In this document: one piece after another, positions 8,199 to 16,296 of the stretch
Layout of the letters: every line of letters starts with the position of its first letter
Numbering within the stretch: position 1 is the first letter of the stretch
From: Patescibacteria group bacterium
Lineage (GTDB): Bacteria; Patescibacteriota; Doudnabacteria; UBA920; 2-01-FULL-50-11
DNA length: 23,354 nucleotides
Direction of reading: 5' to 3'
NCBI GenBank assembly: GCA_023485925.1
Contig: JAMDAJ010000024.1
Coordinates: 1 to 23,354 of the forward strand
The notes under the pieces: generated by a model
Databases searched by the model: none
Told to the model about the DNA's origin: nothing
The model's input: only the letters and a program-made list of their open reading frames with translations
Translations under genes and position numbers: made by a program

Positions 8199-8227
8199 TT
8201 TACATGTTGATAACTTACTGTTAGAAT
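8199..8227 (+). promoter_or_regulatory. Sigma70-type promoter for dnaA, with DnaA-box-like site in the spacer
   Basis: TTTACA (8199-8204), a 17-nt spacer and TAGAAT (8222-8227) each differ at one position from the -35/-10 consensus. The spacer contains TGTTGATAA (8205-8213), whose reverse complement TTATCAACA is one base from the DnaA box TTATCCACA. DnaA bound there would cover the promoter, so the layout suggests autorepression, as known for dnaA in other bacteria. The repression is inferred. Confidence 0.65.
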
Positions 8228-8285
8228 AAACTCCTGACTTCACCTGAAAAATAAAAGTATTAAGCAGAAATAAAGCTGTTTTTTT

Positions 8286-9638
8286 ATGACCAACGAGCAA
8301 TTCTGGCGGGCAGTCTTGGGCAACCTTGAACTCTCCATGTCCAAACCCAACTTTACCACTTGGTTCAAGAATACATCGATTTTGCAAAATTCCGGCCGGG
8401 GAGTAACCATCGGTGTCCCCAATACCTTTACAAAAGAATGGCTCCAAAATAAATATCATCAGAATATCCTGCAAGCCATCCGCTCGATCGATCCGGAAAT
8501 TCGGGAAATTCGTTACGAAATCAGTTCTTCGGCAATTCGGCGTTCAGAAAATCCCCCCAGCCCTGCCCCCACGGTCGTCAAACAGGCTGGTTCAAAAGAA
8601 GAGCAGTCCCCAGCACATGCCCATCTGAACCCAAAATACACCTTCGAGTCTTTTGTGGTCGGCGGTAAAAATGAACTGGCCCACGCAGCGGCGTTAGCCG
8701 TGACCGAACGGCCGGGAGTAGCTTACAATCCGCTTTTCATCTATGGGGGAGTGGGCTTGGGAAAGACCCATCTTATGCATGCGGTAGGCCATAAGATGTT
8801 ACAAAGGGCGCCGAACTCTAAAATTCTTTACGTTTCTTCAGAAAAATTCACTAATGACTTCATCCAAGCGGTCAAAGATGGCCGGGCTTATGATTTCAAA
8901 GACCGCTATCGCAATGTTGACGCGCTTTTAGTAGATGACATTCAACTCCTCGCTGGGAAAGAACAGACCCAGGAAGAATTTTTCCATACTTTCAACGCCC
9001 TGCACGGACGGAATAAACAGATCATTATCACCGCAGACCGCTTGCCGAAAGAAATCCCCTCAATTGAGGAACGATTGGTTTCGCGTTTTGAAGGTGGTAT
9101 GGTTGCTGATGTGCAAGCTCCGGATTTTGAGACCCGCTTGGCGATTTTGCGCTCCAAAGTCAAAGAACGTGAGTATGAATTAGATTTTGAAATCCTTAAT
9201 TACATTGCCGCAAACGTCGAATCTAACATCCGTGAATTGGAAGGGGCTTTAAACCGTTTAATCGTCTACTGCCAGATCAACAACACCAAACCCGCGCTTG
9301 AAAAAGTAAAAGATATTTTAAGCAGCTTGATTGCACAGCCAAAAAAACGCGGTTTGACGGCAAAAAAGATCATGGAAACCGTCGCGGGTTTTTACAATGT
9401 TACAAGCGAAGATTTGGTGAAGCAGTCACGGAAAAAAGAATTCGTCAAACCCCGACAAATTGCGATGTTTTTGATCCGGAAAGAACTCGAAACCTCCCTG
9501 CCGACGATTGGAGAATATTTTGGCGGCCGGGACCACACTACCGTTATTCATGCGATAGACAAAATCGACAGATTAACTAAGGAGAACGAGAGTTTAAAAC
9601 AAGAACTCGTAATTATCATGGATAAAATCTGTTTATAA
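8286..9638 (+). CDS. dnaA: Chromosomal replication initiator DnaA
   Basis: AAA+ ATPase that binds DnaA boxes, melts oriC and recruits the replicative helicase. It has 450 residues, normal length. Seen in order: domain I (FWRAVLGNLELSMSKPNFTTWF); a short linker rich in Pro and Ser around 85-110; Walker A GGVGLGKTH at 154-162 with K160; Walker B LLVDDIQLLAGKE; the box VII/sensor region (RLVSRFEGG); and the C-terminal helix-turn-helix with GGRDHTTVIHAIDKI, the DnaA-box recognition signature. The ATG at 8286 gives the standard N-terminus; there is no Shine-Dalgarno. It heads dnaA-dnaN-recF-dciA, and origin-like DNA lies on both sides. Confidence 0.98.
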   Translation: MTNEQFWRAVLGNLELSMSKPNFTTWFKNTSILQNSGRGVTIGVPNTFTKEWLQNKYHQNILQAIRSIDPEIREIRYEISSSAIRRSENPPSPAPTVVKQAGSKEEQSPAHAHLNPKYTFESFVVGGKNELAHAAALAVTERPGVAYNPLFIYGGVGLGKTHLMHAVGHKMLQRAPNSKILYVSSEKFTNDFIQAVKDGRAYDFKDRYRNVDALLVDDIQLLAGKEQTQEEFFHTFNALHGRNKQIIITADRLPKEIPSIEERLVSRFEGGMVADVQAPDFETRLAILRSKVKEREYELDFEILNYIAANVESNIRELEGALNRLIVYCQINNTKPALEKVKDILSSLIAQPKKRGLTAKKIMETVAGFYNVTSEDLVKQSRKKEFVKPRQIAMFLIRKELETSLPTIGEYFGGRDHTTVIHAIDKIDRLTKENESLKQELVIIMDKICL

Positions 9639-9862
9639 ACTGTTGGCGCTTTGAAAGGTTTTCAACAATAAACTTTTTTGTTTTTATGCCTTGGGGAAAA
9701 CCGTTCTCTTTCTCCTGCTCTCATCCACAACATCACAACAGTTAATCCCTTATCCTTTTCTTCAAACCCTCTTTAAATCGCGGGTTTAATCAACTACCAA
9801 CTTTCCCACAGCCCTTACTACTATTACCACTATTCTAAATATAAAATTTATTTATAAAAATT
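9639..9862 (+). other. Probable oriC unwinding region (dnaA-dnaN intergenic)
   Basis: A 224-bp gap without a gene. It holds TCATCCACA (9721-9729), one base from the DnaA box TTATCCACA, and TTTCCCACA (9802-9810), two bases off. The second site is followed by a short GC-rich spacer (9811-9814) and a run of trinucleotides from 9815 (TTA, CTA, CTA, TTA, CCA, CTA). Read 3' to 5' on the other strand these are AAT, GAT, GAT, AAT, GGT, GAT, which fits the DnaA-trio [G/A]A[T/A] in five of six. From 9836 to the dnaN start the DNA is almost all A and T. Box, GC spacer, trios and AT-rich tract is the order of the basal unwinding system described in B. subtilis. Origin function is inferred. Confidence 0.65.
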
Positions 9863-10963
9863 ATGAAAATAACCTGCACAAAAGAAAATTTAAAAAAAGC
9901 TTTGGGCTTAACCGCCAAAATCGCCGGGACCGGTGCCTCATTGCCAATTTTAAATAATTTGCTTTTAAAAACAGAATCCGGGCAACTTTTTGTCTCCTCC
10001 ACCAACCTGGAAATCGCCATCAAAACCTGGACCGGCGGTCACATTGAGGAAAGCGGGTCGCTAACAGTTCCAGCCAGAACCCTCAGCGAGTTCGTGAATA
10101 ACACCGCAGAAGAAAAAATTGTTTTGGAAACAAAAAACACTGATCTTTTTATCAAAACCGAACACACCGAAACCTTGATAAAAGGCCTTCCCGCAGACGA
10201 TTTCCCCCTAATACCCGAAATAAAGCCCAATGCCACCATCGAGGTCACTGGGGGTGAGTTAGCGGAAGGATTGGGACAAGTAGCTTTTGCCACTGCGTTC
10301 TCAGAAACTCAACCCGAACTTTCCGGCGTGTTAATGGTATTTGAAGGCGACACCTTGAAGTTAGCGGCAACGGACCGGTACCGCCTCGCGGAAAAAACTT
10401 TAAAACTTGCCTCCCCGGTCCAAAAAGAGCTGCGTGTAATCGTCCCAAACCGGGCCATTGGCGAACTCCAGCGGATTTTGTCCGAAAATCCCAAAACTAC
10501 TGAGGTGGTGATCTCTGACAACCAGATCCTGTTCCGCACTGCGACCGCGGAAATTACCTCCCGTCTGATCGAAGCCCAGTATCCTGATTACCAACAAATC
10601 ATCCCGAAAAATTTTGTCACCACGATGAAAATTCCGATCCAGCAGTTCATCGGGGCCTTGAAAGTTTCGGGTTTGTTTGCGCTTGATAATAATAACGTGC
10701 AGCTAGAGATCAGACAGGAAAGCAGTACCCTGGTCATGAAATCCATTTCCCAAAGAGCTGGTTCCAACACCAGTGAAATATCTGGCGAGGTGACGGGGCA
10801 GGATAACACCATCATCTTTAATTACCGTTATATCCTGGATTGTTTGAATCACATCCGCCAAGAAAAAGTTATCCTAAAACTCATTAACAGCAGCTCTCCG
10901 GCCATGATCGAGCCAAGTGACCCCAGTGGCTACCTTTATCTGATAATGCCCATCCGGACGTAA
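9863..10963 (+). CDS. dnaN: DNA polymerase III sliding clamp (beta subunit)
   Basis: Forms the ring-shaped dimer that tethers DNA polymerase III and other clamp-binding proteins to DNA. The 366 residues and three similar beta-clamp domains of about 120 residues fit the family. Seen: the start MKITCTKENLKKALGLTAKI, LPILNNLLLKTESGQL in domain I, ATDRYRLAEK in domain II (the conserved TDRYR), and the C-terminal YLYLIMPIR, the usual MPMR-type end that lines the protein-binding cleft. The start has no Shine-Dalgarno and lies directly after the AT-rich origin tract. recF follows after 23 bp. Confidence 0.98.
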   Translation: MKITCTKENLKKALGLTAKIAGTGASLPILNNLLLKTESGQLFVSSTNLEIAIKTWTGGHIEESGSLTVPARTLSEFVNNTAEEKIVLETKNTDLFIKTEHTETLIKGLPADDFPLIPEIKPNATIEVTGGELAEGLGQVAFATAFSETQPELSGVLMVFEGDTLKLAATDRYRLAEKTLKLASPVQKELRVIVPNRAIGELQRILSENPKTTEVVISDNQILFRTATAEITSRLIEAQYPDYQQIIPKNFVTTMKIPIQQFIGALKVSGLFALDNNNVQLEIRQESSTLVMKSISQRAGSNTSEISGEVTGQDNTIIFNYRYILDCLNHIRQEKVILKLINSSSPAMIEPSDPSGYLYLIMPIRT

Positions 10964-10986
10964 AAACGAGGCTCAAAAGCCCTAAG

Positions 10987-12063
10987 ATGAGAATCCAAGC
11001 TCTCAAATTATTCAATTTTCGTCGCATTCAGGAATTAGAACTGACCTTCGATCAGGATTTTGTCGTATTGGTCGGACCTAACGCATCGGGAAAAACCACT
11101 GTTTTGGAGGCGATCTATTACAGCTCGGTCCTCCAGGCTTTTCCCCCGGGGAAAACTTGGGAATTAATCCGGTTCGGAGAAAATTTCTTTCGGTTGGGGG
11201 TGACAGCTGAAGATCAAAAGCTGGAATTCTATTATGGCAAAAAGGGGGACAAGCGCTATGAGCGTTCACAAACAGTGAACGGTGTCAGAAAAAAAGCCAA
11301 TGAGGCTTTTGGGAATTTTCCGGTGGCGACATTCTTGCCACAGGATTTGAATTTGTTGCAGCTTTCTCCGGGTTTGCGCCGCGAGTATTTGGACGAGATC
11401 CTTCTTCAGACCGATACCGCTTATGAATCCGTGATGAGCGAGTATGCTAAAGTTCTAATTCAAAGGAACGAACTTTTAAACCGCATCGGCGCCGGCCAGG
11501 CGAAAGAGGTAGAGCTGGATTTTTGGGATGGGCGCTTGGCAGCCTTAGGCAATCAGATTGTTACCGCGCGAAAAAATCTTTGTGATTTTCTTCAAAAGGC
11601 GCTCCCCAATACTTACTCCGAATTGGTGGGGGAAAAACTGGATTGCCGTTTTCATTACATTACAGAACTGGACGAGCCGAATGAGGAAGGGATGTTGAAA
11701 CGATTGTTCGCCGCGCGCAAGGGGGATATTGCTTCCGGGCGGACAAGCGTCGGCCCCCACCGCGATGACTGGAAAGTGCGGGATGAAAGTCAGCAAGACC
11801 TTTCCCATTTCCTCTCCCGAGGAGAGCAGCGCAGTTTGATTTCCGCTCTGAAGGTGTTGGAAACCGATTATCTGGAGGAAGCCTTGGGGAAACCGCCGGT
11901 GATATTGTTAGATGAATTGCTGGCCGAGTTGGACGGGAACCGTCGCCGGTCGATCGTGAGCAAACTACCAAAAGGCACTCAGAAATTTTTAACCACCACC
12001 GAATTGGCGGAGGTGCCACAAGACATCCTGACCGAGGCGCAGATCTTGGAATTCACGCGATGA
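10987..12063 (+). CDS. recF: DNA replication/repair protein RecF
   Basis: SMC-like ABC ATPase of the RecFOR pathway, which loads RecA at ssDNA gaps. It has 358 residues, normal. Seen: the start MRIQALKLFNFRRI; Walker A GPNASGKTT at 30-38; PQDLNLLQLSPGLRREYLDE in the lobe; the R-rich segment TSVGPHRDDW; the ABC signature LSRGEQRSLISALKVLE; and Walker B PPVILLDELLAELD, followed by the D-loop. It sits 23 bp after dnaN, ends in TGA, and has three bases between it and dciA. The order dnaA-dnaN-recF is the classical one. Confidence 0.97.
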   Translation: MRIQALKLFNFRRIQELELTFDQDFVVLVGPNASGKTTVLEAIYYSSVLQAFPPGKTWELIRFGENFFRLGVTAEDQKLEFYYGKKGDKRYERSQTVNGVRKKANEAFGNFPVATFLPQDLNLLQLSPGLRREYLDEILLQTDTAYESVMSEYAKVLIQRNELLNRIGAGQAKEVELDFWDGRLAALGNQIVTARKNLCDFLQKALPNTYSELVGEKLDCRFHYITELDEPNEEGMLKRLFAARKGDIASGRTSVGPHRDDWKVRDESQQDLSHFLSRGEQRSLISALKVLETDYLEEALGKPPVILLDELLAELDGNRRRSIVSKLPKGTQKFLTTTELAEVPQDILTEAQILEFTR

Positions 12064-12066
12064 GGC

Positions 12067-12354
12067 ATGCAGTCTTTAAAGGATCTCATCAAGCTAAAAA
12101 AACGAAAAAGCGGTCTGAAGCGGCCGTTGGAGATTTATGAGCTCTTCGGGGAATGGGACAAGCTGGTCAAGGCGGTCTTTGGTGAAAAGCGCGTGCGCTG
12201 TTCTCCTCGGGTGCTAAAAGGTCGGACACTCATCGTCGAGGTGGGAAGCGCTCCCGCCGCTTCCGAGCTCCGTCTGCGGCAGTATCAACTGGTGAAGAAA
12301 ATCAATGACCATTTTGGTCGAAAGATGGTCGAGCGGGTAGTGTTCAAATTTTAG
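12067..12354 (+). CDS. dciA: DciA-like (DUF721) protein, probable replicative helicase loader
   Basis: A 95-residue protein of the DUF721/DciA family. DciA is the widespread bacterial loader of the replicative helicase DnaB in lineages without DnaC/DnaI. Seen: IYELFGEWDKLVKAVFGEKR, which matches the family core (W-x-x-hydrophobic-VG), followed by the beta segment RTLIVEVGSAPAASELRLRQ and the end INDHFGRKMVERVVFKF. The position directly after recF, three bases past its stop, is the usual one for this family and supports a replication role. Its stop overlaps the stop of the convergent glycosyltransferase gene. The family call is good; helicase loading is inferred. Confidence 0.85.
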   Translation: MQSLKDLIKLKKRKSGLKRPLEIYELFGEWDKLVKAVFGEKRVRCSPRVLKGRTLIVEVGSAPAASELRLRQYQLVKKINDHFGRKMVERVVFKF

Positions 12355-13472
12355 CATTTGCAGATCAAATCCCGATAAGCGTCAAGCATTTTTTTCTCAG
12401 TGAAACGGCTACGGACACTGTTAGAGGCGGTCACGACTATCTGTTGTCTGCGGCCAGCATCGGCAAATAGCCATTGTACGGATTCAATGATGGAGTTTTT
12501 ATCTCCGGGCGAGCATAGCAGCCCGGTTTTTTGATGTTCCAAAATCTCCGGTATCGCTCCGATTTTGGACGCGACCACCGGGATGCCAGCCGCCATCGCC
12601 TCGATTATCGTTAAACCAAAACTTTCCGCCTCGACCGAAGGCACGACTAAGCAATCGACCCGGGCAAAAAAATCCGATTTATTTTTTATAACCCCAAGAA
12701 AAACTGCCCCGTCACCCAACCTCAAATTAAAAGCCAGGTTTTTTAGGGTGATCTCGGTCGGTCCGGCGCCCGCGATCAAAAGCTGCGGCCGGTCAGGGTT
12801 TTGAGAGGCGGTCGAGGCATCAGAGGATAATTCAGCAACCGCGTTCAAAAGCACATCAACGCCTTTTTCAGCCGCCAGGCGGCCTAGATACCCGAGCGTA
12901 AGGCGCGAGGACTTTTCCCGGGGAGCGACCGGTGCGGGGATCGGGGTGCCCGGGTAGATCACTTTCATATTTTCGATCGCCATCCCCAGTCGCAATAATT
13001 GATTCCGCAAAAAATATGAGTGAGTGACAACGGTAGTCAAATGGCTATTGAGGATGAACCAGGGGCGCAAGGGCGAGGCGAATATCCAGCGGCCTAGGCG
13101 CGTATGTTCGATCCAAAACACCCGGCTTGCGCAGAGTTTTGCCAGGGGCGTGGCGATGAGTTTGTCGGCCAACGTTAGGCAAACCGTGCGGTGCGGTCGG
13201 AACGCGAGGAACAGGAAAAGAAAAACCGGCAGCATCATGATGAGCGTTGCCGGAAACAGTAATAGCGCCGAGATGGAAGTCGGTTCCCAGCCGCACCAGA
13301 GGTAACGTGCGCGGTGCCCGTTTAGTTTTAAGGCGCTGACCAGCGCCCGGTTCGAGGACACCGTCAAAATCTCATTCCCACCACCAGTTAAACCCCGGAC
13401 AAGGGCGCAGGTGTGGGTTTCGGCGCCGCCCCAAGCCGGTTGCAGGGGAAATTGCAGCAGCAAGATCCTCAT
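12351..13472 (-). CDS. GT4 family glycosyltransferase
   Basis: A retaining GT-B glycosyltransferase (GT4), likely to add a sugar from a nucleotide or lipid donor to an envelope glycan at the cytoplasmic face. About 373 residues. Seen: the N-terminal Rossmann start MRILLLQFPLQPAWGGAETH; the hinge segment LTLGYLGRLAAEKGVDVLL; and the EX7E-type donor site ESFGLTIIEAMAAGIPVVASKIGAIPEI. A strongly hydrophobic stretch near 80-100 (LLLFPATLIMMLPVFLFLFL) may attach it to the membrane. I prefer the ATG at 13472; a GTG at 13478 is also possible. Only a few bases separate it from the flippase stop, so the two are probably co-transcribed. The sugar cannot be deduced. Confidence 0.88.
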   Translation of the reverse strand: MRILLLQFPLQPAWGGAETHTCALVRGLTGGGNEILTVSSNRALVSALKLNGHRARYLWCGWEPTSISALLLFPATLIMMLPVFLFLFLAFRPHRTVCLTLADKLIATPLAKLCASRVFWIEHTRLGRWIFASPLRPWFILNSHLTTVVTHSYFLRNQLLRLGMAIENMKVIYPGTPIPAPVAPREKSSRLTLGYLGRLAAEKGVDVLLNAVAELSSDASTASQNPDRPQLLIAGAGPTEITLKNLAFNLRLGDGAVFLGVIKNKSDFFARVDCLVVPSVEAESFGLTIIEAMAAGIPVVASKIGAIPEILEHQKTGLLCSPGDKNSIIESVQWLFADAGRRQQIVVTASNSVRSRFTEKKMLDAYRDLICKC

Positions 13473-13478
13473 AAGCAC

Positions 13479-14927
13479 TCAAGCGCCCGGACCTACAATT
13501 TCCGGCGCCGAGCCGGCCCGGGATGATTGGTATATCTGTTGGAAAAATTCTCTCGGGATGGCCCGCAAAATTAATAGTGCCAGGAAATAAATGACGAGTC
13601 CCGTTCCCGCCTCTAAAGCCCAGGGAAAATTCAAAAACCGGAAAAACAGGATCATCGGTACCCCGGCCGTAAACGCTTTGAATAGCAGAACAAAGGATGG
13701 GAGAAAGCCGGCTTTTTTCGAGGTAAGGAAATAAGCGAACGCGGTGACAAAAGTTTCAACTGCCAGAGTGCCAATTGCCGCCCCGAAGTAGCTGTATTTC
13801 GGAATGAGGAAAAAGTAAAGTCCAAGGCCGATTAGGGTGCCAAAAAAATACCCCCAAACCATCGCCTTTTGGGAATTCAGGGCGACAACGGTGTAGCCGA
13901 ATAAATTGCCGATATATATCACGGCCGTCGCGAAAATAAGGATTTTCAGTATCGCATCAGCGTCGGGATAGATGCCGCCACCAACCAGGTTGACGATCGG
14001 CCGGGCGTAAAAACATACCACTACAACCATCGGTACGATGACCAGGAGGATGGCGTCGAGCGATTTCTGCAGATACAACCGGTATTTCGCCCATTCCGAA
14101 AAAGCATAACGGGCTAAAAACGGCATGATAAGTCCGGCGAACATCGCCGGGAAAGAGAGGAGCACTTCCAAAAATTTATAAGAGAGCCCATAAGTCCCCA
14201 CGTCGCTTGCGGGTTTAAAAACCGAAAGGATAAGGGTGTCGGCTTTGAAGTAGATAAGGTTTAGGACAACGGAAAAAGCTAGCGGCCAGGAGCGCGTCAA
14301 AATTTCCCACCAGAAGCTTAGATCAAAGCGCAGCCAGAAAGGGATTTGCCGGCGGGCGAGATATAAAGAAAGAAAGAAGTGCGCGCCATTGGATATAGCT
14401 AACGCCCAGATAAAATAGATCAGATCCAGACGGAGAAAGATAAAAAGCAATGTCAGTCCCAGCATGAGCAGGCGTTGGACGATTTCCGAGCCAACCAGTT
14501 GGTAGAAGATGAGGTAGCGCTGGAAAACGCCGACTAACACTTGAGTGCCGGAGACGAAGGTAAAAGCCAAAATGGCCACGAACATCGAATGCTTGACCGC
14601 CGTGGAGTAAGGGAAGAACAGGGAGACCACCGCTCCGATCAACAGCATTGCGACTACGGTGACGAAACGGAGGGCAAAAACATTGCCGAGGATCTTTTTT
14701 TCATCCGCTCCGGGCACGGAAATTTCTTTGGTCGTCACCAAATAAAGTCCCAGGTCGGCCAAAATGCCGACGAAGCCCATAAAAGCCACGACCGTGGTAT
14801 ATTCCCCGAAACCATCCTGCCCCAGGTAGGGAGTGAGGTAGGCGATGGTCGTGAGGCCCAAGAGCACGGAAATGATTTTTCCGCCGCTTTGAAGCACGGT
14901 ATTGTATAGGATTTTCTTTACGCTCAT
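13479..14927 (-). CDS. Polysaccharide flippase (Wzx/RfbX-like, MOP superfamily)
   Basis: A 482-residue integral membrane protein with about 12-14 hydrophobic segments. It matches the polysaccharide-transporter branch of the MOP superfamily, whose members flip undecaprenyl-linked oligosaccharides outward. Seen: the characteristic start VKKILYNTVLQSGGKIISVLLGLTTIAYLTPYLG, then the GxDGFGEYTTVVAFMGF-type segment at TM2, FKADTLILSVF in the middle (the conserved acidic position in the TM7 region), and the loop between paired C-terminal helices. The adjacent GT4 gene and the distant ligase-like gene suggest one surface-glycan pathway. MurJ is the main alternative, but the N-terminus favours the Wzx type. 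Confidence 0.87.
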   Translation of the reverse strand: MSVKKILYNTVLQSGGKIISVLLGLTTIAYLTPYLGQDGFGEYTTVVAFMGFVGILADLGLYLVTTKEISVPGADEKKILGNVFALRFVTVVAMLLIGAVVSLFFPYSTAVKHSMFVAILAFTFVSGTQVLVGVFQRYLIFYQLVGSEIVQRLLMLGLTLLFIFLRLDLIYFIWALAISNGAHFFLSLYLARRQIPFWLRFDLSFWWEILTRSWPLAFSVVLNLIYFKADTLILSVFKPASDVGTYGLSYKFLEVLLSFPAMFAGLIMPFLARYAFSEWAKYRLYLQKSLDAILLVIVPMVVVVCFYARPIVNLVGGGIYPDADAILKILIFATAVIYIGNLFGYTVVALNSQKAMVWGYFFGTLIGLGLYFFLIPKYSYFGAAIGTLAVETFVTAFAYFLTSKKAGFLPSFVLLFKAFTAGVPMILFFRFLNFPWALEAGTGLVIYFLALLILRAIPREFFQQIYQSSRAGSAPEIVGPGA

Positions 14928-15056
14928 ACTTTATAGTTTAGCAGATGGCCTTAGGAAAACTAGAGGTGTTAAAAAAATCTCGGGCGGAATTACCCGAGAC
15001 GTATGGTTTTTGCAGTTCCAATTTTTCTAAAAATATCGTAGATGCGCCAGGGTTGG
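14928..15056 (-). terminator. Intrinsic terminator (hairpin at 14978-14999) in the nucleotidyltransferase-flippase gap
   Basis: TCTCGGG (14978-14984) pairs with CCCGAGA (14993-14999) around an 8-nt loop. On the minus strand it is followed by seven T residues. It ends the ruvB-to-nucleotidyltransferase transcript before the flippase gene. The flippase must then have its own promoter in the 43 bp left (14928-14970); only a poor -10-like TAAACT close to the ATG is visible. Confidence 0.8.
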
Positions 15057-15512
15057 TTATGGCGTTGACTCCCTGACTTTCCTCACCAGGTCACTGGAGC
15101 TTTGGATCTTGCCGCTTTTGCCGACGTTGTAGACTATTTTTATGCCAAGTTTTTCGCAGGTATGGATGTCCTTATATAATGACGATTGCGGATTTGCCGC
15201 GTCTGTTTCATTTCGGTCTCCGCCGTTGGCAAAAATGTCCGGTTTGATCCGCAACAACATTTCACTTACGGACATATCTGCCGGATTTTGCGGGTGTTCA
15301 CTGATCATTACCGCGTCAACATAACGGACCGCTTCCAGTATCGCTTTGCGTTCGGCCTCCGTCATGAACGCGAAGCCTTTTTTCTTTTTTAGCCAGTTAT
15401 CGTTATTCAAAATTACCACTAGCTTATCCCCCAAAGCCTTGGCTTCTTTGAGCAGTTCAATGTGGCCGATGTGGATGGGGTCAAAACCCCCGGAAACTGC
15501 CACGGTTGGCAT
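15057..15512 (-). CDS. Small cytidylyltransferase-like nucleotidyltransferase
   Basis: A single-domain protein of 151 residues with the HIGH-superfamily nucleotidyltransferase fold. Such enzymes couple a phosphate or phosphosugar to CTP or ATP, releasing pyrophosphate. Seen: SGGFDPIHIGHIELLKEAKALGD with HIGH at residues 14-17; the central LNNDNWLKKKKGFAFMTEAERKAIL; the segment VDAVMISEHPQN; and ANGGDR near 95-100, followed by a C-terminal SSSDLVRKV in place of the ISST motif of glycerol-3-phosphate cytidylyltransferase and HldE. It resembles TagD/HldE-C/FAD-synthase-type proteins, but the substrate cannot be assigned. It follows the PH-domain gene after 25 bp, likely the last gene of the ruvB unit. 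Confidence 0.82.
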   Translation of the reverse strand: MPTVAVSGGFDPIHIGHIELLKEAKALGDKLVVILNNDNWLKKKKGFAFMTEAERKAILEAVRYVDAVMISEHPQNPADMSVSEMLLRIKPDIFANGGDRNETDAANPQSSLYKDIHTCEKLGIKIVYNVGKSGKIQSSSDLVRKVRESTP

Positions 15513-15537
15513 AAATCGTAAGTGTAATTTTTTAGAA

Positions 15538-16092
15538 TTATTCGTGGGGAAGTTGGGGGCGTTCTTTTCGGATCTGTTCGTATAGTTCCAAAATGATCTT
15601 CGCGACGTGATGCGGGTCGGGGATGTTTTCGAAAATAAAATTTTCCATCTCGCCGGCGGTCTGGACGCGAACGTTACCGTAATTAAACAGGTTGGGTAGC
15701 GGGCCGTTCATTTCTGTGCTCACATCCTGGAAACGATCAAGGTTCAGCTCCGAGGTCTTGTGCTGGAGCAGACTTTTTTGGTTGATGTCGACGATGCGCT
15801 CGTTGGTGATTATCTGGACATTGAGGTAATACATCACCCAAACAATGAGTAAACCCAACGCCGCGGTGATGATGAAGACGGACCGGATCACGGCAATGAT
15901 CGCAGAAGGCAGCGCCTCGGAGGCAAGCGGTACATAAGTACGGATCAGGGTTTCCAAGCTTGCGGTGGCAAAAAGGAACAGCATCCAAAAAACGACCTTG
16001 AGCAAGGGAATGATCGCGTGTTCGCGCAACACCAGACAGACCCGCTCATTATGGCGGAGTTCGGAGAGAAATCTCAGGGCGCGGAAAGGCAT
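15538..16092 (-). CDS. Membrane protein with bacterial PH domain (bPH_2 type)
   Basis: 184 residues. A short N-terminal part (ERVCLVLREHAIIPLLK) leads into two membrane helices (about 28-50 and 62-88), followed by a cytoplasmic beta-rich domain with ITNERIVDINQKSLLQHKTSELNLDRFQDV. The last stretch, a strand run with an arginine and the RFQDV segment, is typical of bPH_2 (DUF304/YdbS-like) proteins. This architecture is common in the Candidate Phyla Radiation. The function of the family is unknown; a membrane-associated scaffold or stress role is often suggested. The gene begins one base after the stop of the 65-residue membrane protein, so they are tightly coupled. Confidence 0.75.
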   Translation of the reverse strand: MPFRALRFLSELRHNERVCLVLREHAIIPLLKVVFWMLFLFATASLETLIRTYVPLASEALPSAIIAVIRSVFIITAALGLLIVWVMYYLNVQIITNERIVDINQKSLLQHKTSELNLDRFQDVSTEMNGPLPNLFNYGNVRVQTAGEMENFIFENIPDPHHVAKIILELYEQIRKERPQLPHE

Positions 16093-16093
16093 A

Positions 16094-16291
16094 CTAAATT
16101 TGATTAATAATGAGCAGCGCCTGGGAATACAGCGAGGAGACGAGGGCGATATAAAAAATGGCGGTCAAAACGCCGACCAGTCGCGATTGTCCAAAACGCA
16201 AGAGCGCAAACAGCGCCGTACCCGACATGAGGATAACAAAGCCCATGAACAGATGGAAGATGAGATTCACAATGGGACCGATAGTGTCCAT
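16094..16291 (-). CDS. Small two-helix membrane protein, function unknown
   Basis: A 65-residue protein that I cannot assign to a family. The sequence shows two hydrophobic helices (about 7-28 and 38-60) separated by a short basic loop (LRFGQSRLVG). The N-terminus MDTIGPIVN is short. It resembles the holin-like or pilin-associated TM proteins common in CPR genomes (two helices, NPIVN-like start), but this is no assignment. It lies 5 bp after the ruvB stop and 1 bp before the PH-domain gene, so it is translated as part of that cluster. The spacing strongly supports that it is a real gene. Confidence 0.68.
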   Translation of the reverse strand: MDTIGPIVNLIFHLFMGFVILMSGTALFALLRFGQSRLVGVLTAIFYIALVSSLYSQALLIINQI

Positions 16292-16296
16292 AAAAG

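Noticed and set aside
8034..8285. oriC entirely upstream of dnaA
   Set aside because: Two DnaA-box-like sites are present, but the trio-like and AT-rich unwinding features are downstream of dnaA; this gap fits regulation better, though a bipartite origin is not excluded.
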